A stretch of DNA of 64,000 nucleotides from Aphelenchoides besseyi (lineage: Eukaryota > Nematoda > Chromadorea > Rhabditida > Aphelenchoididae). Made by a program: the position numbers and the translations under genes. Positions 1 through 9,906 of this stretch are shown one piece after another. Location of the stretch: positions 7,192,001 to 7,256,000 of the forward strand of contig JAMPIQ010000003.1 of the NCBI GenBank assembly GCA_024699855.1. Reading direction: 5' to 3'. The first letter of the stretch is position 1, and each line of letters opens with the position of its first letter. A model generated the notes under the pieces. That model ran no database searches and was not told where the DNA came from. It saw nothing but the letters and a program-made list of their open reading frames with translations.

Positions 1-37
1 ATTAAAAGATCCCTTGTTTTGATTTCTTGTCTTTCAG

Positions 38-665
38 CAGATACGAAACGCGCTAAGGTCAAAAAATTCCATGACGCAAAGATCAAGTTCCCGTTGCCGC
101 ATCGTGGGAACAAACGTCTTTATTCGATATTCGTGAAGACCCTTACCGGAAAAACGATCACTCTCGAAGTCGAGGCCTCGGACACGATCACAGACGTGAA
201 AGAACTCATTCGAAAGAAGGAAGGCATTTCACCTGATCAACAGCGTCTTATCTGCGCTAGTAAGTTCATGATGTTGTTCTTAATACAGAAATTGCAGATA
301 AACAGCTCGAAGACGGTGGAACTCTTGCCGATTACAACGTCCAAAAGGAGTCAACCATCCATTTGATGTCAAGAATCTGCGGTGGAATGATACAGGGCAT
401 AGAAAAGGAACGGGTCGGTGAACGGGTCGGTGAACGGGTCGGTGAACGGGTCGGTGAACGGGTCGGTGAACGGGTCGATGAACGGGTCGGTGAACGGGTC
501 GGTGAACGGGTCGATGAACGGGACGAATTCACTTTCGAGAATGCAATTAAATTTGCAAAAAAATGGATCAAAAAGAATCTCAGTAATTTTATTATTGTAT
601 ATACCGCCGATATTCTTGTTCGAGTAACTTGTTACTACTTCACAAAGCACTTTCCAAACTGGTAA
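38..665 (+). CDS. ubiquitin-like protein with tetrapeptide-repeat tail (5' end outside window)
   Basis: Two exons are visible, 38..259 (entered through a TTTCAG acceptor) and 298..665. Joined, they encode a full ubiquitin fold aligned residue for residue with ubiquitin but diverged: the segment [15 protein letters not shown] is intact, K6, K11, K27, K33, K48 and K63 are kept, K29 is Leu, F45 is Cys, R54 is Gly and the C-terminus reads SRICGG instead of LRLRGG. The initiator Met is replaced, so the domain follows an N-terminal extension of at least 35 basic residues. After the GG the protein does not stop: it runs into nine VGER/VDER tetrapeptides coded by a 12-bp DNA repeat and then about 45 residues with a hydrophobic stretch, ending PNW. 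Whether the GG is processed is unknown. The upstream exon lies off the left edge. Family assignment is firm; function as a conjugated modifier is not. Confidence 0.8.
407..524 (+). repeat. 12-bp tandem repeat (GGTGAACGGGTC), about nine units, coding
   Basis: The unit GGTGAACGGGTC repeats head to tail with only two GGT-to-GAT variants. It is in frame with the ubiquitin-like domain and gives VGER/VDER. Because the unit length is a multiple of three, several frames on both strands stay open through it; those are not genes. Confidence 0.95.
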
Positions 666-1090
666 ATTCCCAAATTTTTCTAAGCGATTGTATTGTTATG
701 CGATAAGTGAAGATTGATCAGAAGTCGTTTGTATGTGTTTAAAATCTGTTCGTCGTCCAGCAGACAAAAAATCACATTTTCGTTGATCAGCAGTTCGCAA
801 TTTGGGCACGAAAACAACCATTGAGCTTCGTCGCGTATCTAAACGACAAACAACAATAATGAAACCACTTCCCCACTTGCTTTTGCTTCACCGGATCGTC
901 GACGTAAATGAATGTGTTCAGAAACTCGATTGTGCTCCGATTGTGTCTGCTCTGTCTGTTTTCAATCAACAATCGAAACGGTCTTATCAACGAGCACTTT
1001 GTTCTGGGAACTGTCGCAGAGACTCTCTGATTATCTCTTCTGTCTGACGTCTATAAAAGCTGATCGATTGTCCCCATTAATCACAAGAGA
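666..1090. other. intergenic region, promoter side of the lipase gene
   Basis: No supported gene is seen. The only feature I can support is the TATA-like TATAAAAG just before the lipase start codon. Confidence 0.6.
1052..1059 (+). promoter_or_regulatory. TATA-box-like TATAAAAG upstream of lipase
   Basis: TATAAAAG sits 32 bases before the lipase ATG at 1091, so transcription would begin very close to the start codon if this is used. Confidence 0.45.
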
Positions 1091-2627
1091 ATGCTTCTGC
1101 CGATCTTTTGCTTTCTCTTCTGTGCAAGTGTTGGTTCGGTTCCGACCAAACAAAAGCACCTGGACGACTACACGACGGTGAGTGGACAGTCGGACAGGAA
1201 GTAATGTTGGGCTTCAGCTTGAACTGATCGAATATCGTGGTTATGTTGGCGAAGAGCACAACGTGATCACAGAAGATCGGTGAGTAGATGGTCGAGGGTT
1301 TGAGTCTCTGTTTCAGTTACATACTCACATTACATCGAATCCCGTACGGTAGAAGTGGTCAGTGAAAGCGAGGTGTCGTCTTGTTATTCGGTTTTTAAGT
1401 CCTAGTGCAAATCGTCCGGTCGTTTTCATGCAACATGGACTGGAAGACTCGAGTGCGAGTTTTGTGATCAATTACCCGGGAAACAGTGCAGGTGAGAACG
1501 CTCGTTGCTGTCGATGAAAAATGGAGTTGTGTAGGCTACTTGTTTGCCGATGCGGGATTTGACGTGTGGCTCGCGAATTCGCGCGGCAACAACTACAGTC
1601 GAGATCACACGCGCTTTGATCCCCAGAGTGCTCAGTTCTGGAACTTTACTTTCGACGAGATGGCAAAATACGATCTAAGTGCATCCATTGATTTTGTGCT
1701 GAAAGAGACCCAACAGTCGTCTCTCTACTATGTTGGCCACTCGCAGATACGTCTGCAAAGTGAACAGAACTATCAACCACTTTTTTAGGGCACGTTGATT
1801 ATGTTCGCCAAGTTGGCTGAGGATCCCGATTTCGGAAAGAAAAGTGAATTTGAATTGAAGATGTGAGTCGAAACCAGAGTTATAGTTCGTGCCTATTTTG
1901 CTCTTGGACCTTGCGCCACAGTCAATCATATCACCGGTGGAATGAGGATCATAGCCGATTTGGGTCTGATCGATTGGTACCTGTGGTTCTTCGGCGACGG
2001 ACAGTTCATATCGTAAACTCTGTGAACGGTCTTGTGTTCATGTAGTGTGCTTTCAGCTATGGCACGATCATTGAGAAGACGCTTGAAAGAGAGATTTGTC
2101 GGTTATTTGGCGGAAAGTTCTGCGACGTTTTGATCATGACGTTGTTTGGCACCGACAGCAATCAACTGAACTCGGTGAGCAGATGCATCAGAAGGCCAAT
2201 GATTTGGGTTGTGTAGGATCTTGTTCCCGTTTATTTGGGTCACTTTCCGGCCGGAACTTCGAATCGAAACGTTCAGCATTGGACTCAAATGGTGAAGAGC
2301 GGTCGGTTTTGTAGATACGATTGGAGGAATGGAAGAAAACCGGAGGCCTACGATCTGAGCAAAATTCGACATGTTCCAATTTACCTCTACGCAAGTTCCA
2401 CTGACTGGTTGGCAGACACATCGGATGTAACCTATCTCAGAAACCACCTGCCGCAGGAACTGGTGATTCAAAACAATCAGCTCTCGGATTACAATCACGT
2501 ACGTTGTTCCTTGAAAATGATTTCAATCTTTGCTTTCCAGATGGATTTCCTTTGGGGAGACAGAGCAGCAAACGAGGTCTTCATTCCAATCATTCAGACC
2601 ATAAAAACACTCATGCTCGACGAATAA
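1091..2627 (+). CDS. lysosomal acid lipase-like AB-hydrolase (LIPA/LIPL family)
   Basis: A signal peptide ([16 protein letters not shown]) starts at 1091. Joined exons give the AB-lipase N-terminal block [21 protein letters not shown] followed by [10 protein letters not shown], then the oxyanion region [23 protein letters not shown], the nucleophile elbow GHSQGT, the acid in [10 protein letters not shown] and the terminal histidine in SDYNHMDF, so the Ser-Asp-His triad is complete. The family hydrolyses triglycerides and cholesteryl esters in lysosomes or when secreted; in worms the LIPL members act in lipophagy and lipid signalling. Roughly nine exons with introns near 40 nt. The intron inside the nucleophile elbow (1747..1788) must begin with AT, not GT, to keep frame. 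The stop codon overlaps an AATAAA at 2623. Confidence 0.88.
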
Positions 2628-2919
2628 ATGTATACTATTGATTGTGAGAATAAGCTATGCCAGAAGCAAAGCGGTCCAAAATTTGTTGTGCTTATGAGCA
2701 CCCAGTACGAACCTTAAAAGACTCAATGAAAGTCGGCTTCTGAAACAAGAAGTCGAGAACACGTATATGACGCTTATCGATCAAAGTGCTGAGTTGGCCC
2801 GCAGCTCTTTTCTCTGCGTCTCTTCGGTCTCCCATTTCCAAGGATCTCTGATTTGACCAGTAAAGTCTGCTTCTTTCATTTTAACTTCCAAGTGATTTGG
2901 ATTGTCAGTTGGGTCGGAG

Positions 2920-3920
2920 ATGTTGCTCGTGGATTGCGTTTTCGTTTTCTTTGCCTTTTTTGTCCATGAAGTTTGTAGTGTTGAGCTGTTCACTACCACC
3001 GTGAATCCATTGGTTACTCGTAAGTGAAGACTTTCATTCGCACTCAATTCGCCCGTTTCAGAACAATACCAACAACTTGGTGGCCTGTTGGGAATGGGCA
3101 TTTTTGTTCAATTGGTTGTGTTGGCTGTGATCCTTTGGTTGATACTGATCGAATGGCGAACTAACAGGCAAAACGCTAAACTGCAATCGACAATCGAGAA
3201 GCTGCGTTCCGATGTGGACGAAGCTCAATCCAATTACTTCTTGATTTTGGAGGAAAAGAACATCTACGCTTCTCGCAACGACGAATATGAGGTAGAGAAG
3301 TGGTCGGAAGTCTCAGTTCATTTCTTGTTCAGGAACTCAAGAAAGACTATCAAGCTCGTTGTCAGGAAATCGTCGACGAAGTGAAAGAGGAGATCGAGAA
3401 GTTGCGAAAAGAAGGAAAAGTCGAAGCAGTTGGGACCAATCAACTTCCCTACTTCGAGCAAGAATACGCGGACCTGAAGCGTCGAGCGGCAATCGAACGA
3501 GCACAGGCACTGCGAATGATGAACGAGACCATTGACGGTGTTCGAAAACTTCGCCAGAAACAAAAGGAGCAGAACAAACAGCTGGAACATCAACGTGCGT
3601 TGATCGGACAACAGTCGAAAGCGGTAGATGGAGTTTCTCGTGGAAGAACCCTGTTTGTTTAGGAGCGTAAGGATCGTTACAAGCGGGTGTTCGCTTCGCG
3701 TCCAAAAGACGAGGAATCGCTGTTCACGAACCTCTACTTGGACTCCAGCATCCTTCGTCGACCTCGATTGCCGTCGGAAGTGAAAGACGAGAAATCGCCA
3801 TTTGACGACCAACAAATCACCGAAGTGGCGCCCAAGGATTCGACTCAAATACGCAAAAAACAACATGACAGTTCCACCAAAGCCGGATTGAATATCAAGG
3901 ACAAGGGCGAATATCGTTAG
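2920..3920 (+). CDS. single-pass membrane protein with long cytosolic coiled coil
   Basis: Exon 2920..3019 starts with ATG and a hydrophobic signal-like stretch (MLLVDCVFVFFAFF); its donor GTAAGTG at 3020 joins the TTTCAG acceptor ending at 3061 in frame. The second exon carries a membrane span (FVQLVVLAVILWLILIEW), followed by some 150 residues rich in Glu, Lys, Gln and Arg with heptad character (KLQSTIEKLRSDVDEAQ; ELKKDYQARCQEIVDEVK; RKLRQKQKEQNKQLEHQ) and a charged tail ending KDKGEYR. Two further 40-nt introns are clear (from 3291 and near 3626). I do not recognise the family. An alternative start at the ATG at 3094, just before the membrane span, is possible. AATAAA lies at 4222. Confidence 0.68.
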
Positions 3921-4607
3921 AACGTTTGTTTGTGATGCGATTAGTAAATCGATTTTATGAACCGAACACATAAATCAGTCTAGATATATTCTGGGTGGAA
4001 CTAGTTTTTGTGTTGGGAATTAACTGAATTCTAGTTTTATCGGTTTTCATCCATTGGAAATGGCGATCGATCGGCATTGTATTTGACTCTCGAGGTATTC
4101 AATGTGCAAAGTCATCAAAAGTTTATGTTTCCAACGAAACAAGGAAACTGAAGTGGAATAAGCGTTTGTAACATCGTTTTGTTTATGATTACGCAAACAA
4201 TTCGATAGTAGTCGTTAATCAAATAAAGAGCACTCTAATAAACTTTTTGATTCATTTGGCGCGTTCGTTAGTTTATTCCACCTGACGTCTCAAAAACTGT
4301 TAACGTCGGGAAGAGGCAACGCCCCATTTTGTTCTTTTGGTTGCAATTAAACTCTCCAAGCATCACCAGACAATAGAACAAAAAGAGGACTTCAAAGAGC
4401 TTTTGGCACTGGATCTGATAGACGTCCCGCATTGTAAGTTCTTGGTCCTGGTTAAGCAAAAACAGAAGAATTTGTATTCATTTTGCTTCACAGTTCTTAT
4501 TTTTGCTTCTCCCATTTTGTCAACTCGTAAATTGGAAATAAAAGCTCGTGACATTTGCGCAGTTTGTTTTAACCATTTGTTTTCTTACACAGTTCAATCA
4601 AGCGTAC
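3921..4607. other. intergenic region
   Basis: Holds the 3' end of the coiled-coil gene (AATAAA at 4222) and the upstream region of the UGT gene. Short open frames occur on both strands at 4268..4666 but overlap each other and show no recognisable domain. Confidence 0.5.
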
Positions 4608-6442
4608 ATGAGGTTTATGCTGAAATATTTTCTTTTGGTGGTCTTGTTTTCAATTGGGTATATTGAGGCACTGAAAGTCCTGATCCAAGTCCTAACCGGC
4701 GGTCAAAGTCATGTGAATTACGCGGCAGCGATGGTCAACGCGTTAGCAGAACGAGGTCATACGGTGGTTAGTTGAGCATGTTTTCAGCTACCAATCTACT
4801 TTAAGGACATTCTTGTGCCATTACATAATCCCCGAGTTATAATCAACAAATCCATGAATTATCGGAATTTCTTTTTGGTTGAACACGCTGGCAGCTTACC
4901 TTTCCATAAGGTCCCTTATTTGACTAAACGCTTTGATGAGGCTTTTCACACGAAGTTCGATCCAGCAATAACAGAAAGTACAATACTGTTGTGTGAAGGT
5001 GCTTCAGCGATTGAGAGTATTTCATCTATGGGGCTTTCAGACACTCTGAATAATCACGAACTGATGGAAAATTTGAAAACTGAACGCTACGATGTGGGTC
5101 TTTTCGCAGCCATAACTGCATGCAACGTTGGGATCTTTCATTTGATTGGCATACGCTCGTACCACGCCTACATGCCACTTGCAACTGATGGTGTTTTCCA
5201 AGTTCTTGGGTACGTTTTTTTCACGATCTAATTGATCTTTTTTCTACAGTGTTCCAGTTCCGGCTTCCTATCTCAGTGGTGGTTTTTTGTATATAAATCG
5301 TTTGTTTATTTGGCATTTAGGCAGTTTTTCTATCATGAACAAGCGATCGAAGATGAGCTTTATAGAACGATCACAATCACTTCTTGCGCATTGGAAGTTT
5401 TCGTATTATATGCACGATCTGCTAGAACAAGAAACGCAGTTGTTTCGTCGTTATTATCCCGAGTTTCCTCCAATGGTCAACGTATTTAAGAACCTAACTT
5501 ATTACTTCGAAAACACCGAACCACTTTTGAGTATTCCACATCCATACAGCGAGAAGATCAAACTGATTGGCGGAATCGGAATGCGCGAACCACAAACACT
5601 AACTGATGAATACAATCGATTGTTGAACGGCAGCAAAAGCGGTGTGATTTTGTTCTCTTTTGGCACAATGCTGCGAATCGAACAAGTTCCAATCGAATCA
5701 CAATTAGAAATCTTGGAGGCATTTGACGAGTTTCCCGATCATCTTTTCATTTGGAAGCACGAGAAACCAAAAATGATCGAATCGTATTTGAAACAAAACA
5801 CAACGCATGTTCGTTTGGTTCCGTGGATGCCGCAAAAAGACTTGTTAAGTACGTTTACTGAACAATTTGTGATGAAGCCATAGAGTTTAGACGATTCTCG
5901 AGTGAAAATGTTCATCAGTCACGTGGGCCTTAACAGCTATCTTGAAGCTGTACACGCGTCCGTTCCAGTTGTTGCTGTGCCACTGTTCGCTGATCAACCA
6001 ACAAACGCTGCAGCGATTGTGGAAAAAGAACTTGGGGTCGTTGTTCAACCAAAACAATTGAATCGACAAACATTGAGCGACGCAATTCGCGAAGTTTTGC
6101 AAAACAACAAGTTGGTTGATTCCAAAATTCTGAACAAGTTTGATTTCTAGATACAAACGGAACATGCAAGAGATGTCAAAAAGACTGAAAACCAAACCGT
6201 TTGATTCAAAAGAGATTTTTGTTCGCTCAGTTGAATTCGCAGCGCAGTTCCCATCTCTAGGTCATGACTTGCAATTGGCTAGTCATGACATGAACCTGAT
6301 AACTTACTTTTGTGTTGATGTGATGGCTGTAATGCTTGTAATCATTGTATCGTCCGTTTGGTTGATTTGGCGTTTGGTACGTGGACTTTACTTCCTGCTT
6401 ACTTCTGTTCGTTTAAAAACAATGAAAATGAAAACACAATAG
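4608..6442 (+). CDS. UDP-glucuronosyltransferase (UGT)
   Basis: A type I membrane UGT. Signal peptide MLKYFLLVVLFSIGYIEA is followed by the acceptor-binding half beginning VLIQVLTGGQSHVNYAAAMV, a linker with SGVILFSFGTM and LIGGIGM, then the UDP-sugar signature MFISHVGLNSYLEAVHASVP with VPLFADQPTNA, and near the end a membrane span (VDVMAVMLVIIVSSVWLIW) with a short Lys-rich tail. The family conjugates sugars to small lipophilic molecules in the ER lumen. The usual HGG of the signature is HVG here, which may affect UDP-sugar binding. Between the first two coding blocks is an in-frame TGA (near 4773) removed only if a 21- or 24-nt intron is spliced. Other introns are about 40 nt. Confidence 0.88.
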
Positions 6443-6616
6443 AGGGTTGTTTTATTTAACGTTTTTAGTTGTATATAAAACTTAAGTTAACAAACTAAAC
6501 AAATTTTAAAAAGTACACCGTAATAGTTGATGGATGTGTTTGCTCTAACTAATCTCTTTGCCATTTTTCAAAGTCGCTAATTGAAAATCAACAATTTTGT
6601 ACACAAATAAACGAAA

Positions 6617-8925
6617 TTAAGCTGATAGTTTCTTCTCATTTTCTTGAGTACTTAACGCCGTTGACGTTAAGGTCGACAGACTGCCTGGATTGAAATCAGT
6701 TGGTGTTTCCGGAGCGTGAACAAGCAACTCGTCGGGCACATGCAACGGAACCATCCTCGAGTAGAACACAAACCACAAGGAAAGTACGATCAGACAAACT
6801 ACGAATTCCAGCCACCTGCAATATCTGGATTTGAAACGATACAAAATGTTGCTGTTTCTTTTAGCCGAAAGCATTGACGCTCAGCATCTTCCTCGAAATT
6901 GTGTAGCCCACGAACTTCGAATAGTAATTTCAACTCGGTCCCTCTTCACTACACTCTTATTCCAACTCACCAAACTGGTCGCGGTCCAAACCACGCATAG
7001 AGATGACCAGCCGTAACTGGTCCGATCATTCTTGCAACACCTGCAGCAACCTGTAAACAATTTTATGCTTATATTTAACAACCATATATCTTACCTGCAA
7101 GAAACCCTGTTCTACCGCCTGTCGACGAGGACCCAGTATTTGAGAGAAGAGTCTGAACACAACTTGGAGACGAGCATTCGTATGTAAACTCACTGATTTG
7201 TTGTGATGGTTAAAATTGGGAATGCAATACCGATCATTATCGCATAAGCCGAATAGAATACATATTCGTTCACGGTCGTTAAATCTTCACACCAATCATA
7301 TTTAGTGACGTTGCATCCGATTCCACCGCCTGATGTCTGATTTGCATCAAGTACTGGCGGCGCTTGAACGTGTTCGGGAAGAAACGGCCACGCGTACGTA
7401 ACAACATGAAATAGAGCCAAAATCACCAATGACATCATACACCAAATGCGATTCGATATGCTAAAGAAGTAGTATATAATAGGATCTTCTAGGCACTGCA
7501 TATTTTTGCCATAAAAAATATCCGATTTGCTAGAATGACTTTTTACACAGAAGCTTGTGCATGAATATGATTCGAATATTTTTATGCGGAAAATATGAGT
7601 GCACTAGAGGAGCCTATTATATACTACTAAACATGTTAAAGTAAAGAGAACCTAACAGACTTAACTTACTGTTTATCCAAATCGAAAATAATGTAAACGA
7701 TATACACGCCAAATGTAATCGCACCGACTGCTCCTTGAGCCATTGATGTTCGTGTAACTGCAAGATGCTCGGTATACGAAAACGACATCATAGCAAAAGC
7801 CGTTGCAAGAGTTTCCAAGTTTGCTCGTACAAATTGATCAGCAAAACGAGTTGCATATGAAACCCAAACGGCGATCTGAAATCTCGAAATCTTATTAACC
7901 ATCAACCAATGGGCAATCAAAATGATTCTAACTAGCATCGAAAAGTTTCACACCAACCTGATCGTAATCCGGCAATTTCTGTTTATGTGGCATTGGAACT
8001 GGTGATCCACGTTCCATCTTTTCGCTATTCAAATCCGATTCAATCGACTTGTTCTTCGCATCATCTTCCTCTTCTTCGACTATTCCGGCGTATGTTTCTT
8101 TGAAATAGAAATGCAGGAGTATCAATCCGACAACGTTCATTAGACAGGCCAAATAAGCTGGGGAGTTGTAAACGTGAAAAGTTAAATAGTCAAGAATCGT
8201 ATATCCAGGATGAGCAAGCGGAGTAAAAATAAGCTAAACACCCGATGGGTTTATGAATTATTTGAAGGTGCCTACTTGAAAGACTGAAAAAACAAATACG
8301 ATTAAAATTGGGACACTGATGCCACTTACTTGGTCCCGTTGTAAGTCCTAATGCTTGACCTAAATGCAGATCTCTTTGTTATAGTTGTTGTAAACCGATT
8401 TCTAACCGCAAGTGACATAGGCTATGGCTTTTGAGTTGTCTTTCGGAGCCGAAGCTGTAGACGCGTAAGTCCGCAAAATGGCCACATTTCCCGAACCGAA
8501 ACCGATAATCAATCGACCAATGAGAAGCAAATAGCGTGGTGCAATCCATTCAACGAACTCCATCATCAAATACAAAATGTTGCCGACCAACATCAATTGG
8601 AGACCGCAACTCAACGGCGGTGTGACCGCTTTGATTTTATTGGACCACCAGCCGAAACCGGGACTCGAAATGCACTGGCCAAGACTATAGACTGCAATAG
8701 CCAAACCAAAAAAGCTTTCGGTAATGTCCGAATCTAACTGCAATTGAAAAATGAAAACAACAAACATCTTTTGACAATTACAATCGACAAATACGGCCAC
8801 ATAGCACTAAAGTAGAGACTAAATTGGACAGATCCAACGAAGGTTAGCAATGTAGCAATGTAAATCGAACGCCAATCGGTTTGCAGTTCTGTTGGATTAT
8901 TCAATTGCAGTTTCTTGACCGACAT
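6617..8925 (-). CDS. MFSD8/CLN7-like major facilitator transporter
   Basis: Joined exons on the minus strand give a twelve-helix MFS protein close to MFSD8 (CLN7). Diagnostic blocks in order: DWRSIYIATLLTFVGSVQFS and WPYLSILDSDITESFFG, IAVYSLGQCISSPGFGWWSN, LIIGFGSGNVAILRTY, CGQALGLTTGP, a loop with ECEED-type acidic residues, WVSYATRFADQFVRANLET, a lumenal loop with Cys pair and TNVTKYDWC-like motif, LFSQILGPRRQAVEQGF and MIGPVTAGHLYAWFGPR. MFSD8 is a lysosomal/endosomal membrane transporter (chloride channel activity has been described). ATG at 8925 (MSVKKLQLNN) was chosen because the frame upstream lacks another ATG. At least nine introns, all short. A short C-terminal cytosolic tail ends ENEKKLSA. 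Confidence 0.85.
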
Positions 8926-9906
8926 TTCGAAGTTTGTGAGCGAGAGTTGAACGGTAATCCTACGTTTTACCGTATGTTTTGTCACGTTGTCCAAGTGCAC
9001 AAGAAATTTCGGGAGTTACCGCCAACCAACTTCTTAGTCTCCTTCTCACCGCCTTTTTATCCCAATAACCGTTGAACCGCATTTGATCTTTCAGCTGATT
9101 TGCACGAGCGGATGTTTTTTGGAGAAGACGTGAGGGTTCGGAGGTCTATTACACGTCTACGTGAGTTCACAGAACTTCGAACGGTCGTCAAACTTTGCCG
9201 CCTGGAGAGACAAACATCGTGTAGTTACATGACACAGCGCGCAAATAAGTGGTCAAACAAATCACTTGTTTGCTTGAAATTGCCGTCGAACCGTTTCATC
9301 CACTCGATGCTCCTTCCGAGATTTTCGCTGACAAATTCGAACCTTAGAGTTGAGTCGGTTTTGTTTGAACTTTTGGATTGTTTTGCGGATGTTTGCGTTT
9401 AAAAAATTTGTTGTGAAAATCCACTTTATCGTTCGAATGCAAACATCCGATGGACTTGAAAAGTAGCGGAACACTTGAGTGTTCTCCCGAACAATGATGT
9501 GACATTCGTTTCCTTTCATTGGTACCTTATGGACAGTAACCATTGTAGTTATGTTTACAAAGTCTGGAAGCCTGCAAATTGCGAGATACGTGCCCAATAA
9601 AACTGCTCCCATATCTGTCTTAGGTAATTTCAACTGAAAAGTTTGTTTGCGATATTTGAGTTTTCGGACTCGCAAGAAATCGATTTCTTATTCCAAAGTC
9701 CAACGAACAGATTTCAATCTCTGTTCGATTAAAAACCAATTTGAAAATAAAGTTTCATTTTTAACAAAAAAAATCAACGATAAACAGAAAACATAGAGAC
9801 CATAGCGGAGGATAAAAAGTTGGAACGGTAAGTACTGGTGATATAAGTGCTCTAGTAAAAAAACAAGTCCCATTGAGTGGGAGAGCATTGAAGTGTAAGA
9901 TGAGTT
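8926..9906. other. intergenic region between two minus-strand genes
   Basis: Contains the upstream region of the MFSD8-like gene and the 3' side of the gene at 9907. The longest open frame (minus, ATG near 9612 to 9262, about 115 codons after the ATG) has a hydrophobic N-terminus but no recognisable domain or splice context, so I leave it uncalled. Confidence 0.5.

Noticed and set aside
409..524. Several long frames on both strands over the 12-bp repeat
   Set aside because: A repeat unit of a multiple of three keeps all frames open without stops; only the frame joined to the ubiquitin-like exon is supported.
2781..3101. Minus-strand open frame of 106 codons opposite the first exon of the coiled-coil gene
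   Set aside because: The plus strand has a donor and acceptor that join in frame; the minus frame has none and is treated as its shadow.
9262..9675. Minus-strand open frame of 137 codons with a hydrophobic start
   Set aside because: No splice sites, no domain and the first Met codes only 115 residues. Chance open frames of this length occur in this window.
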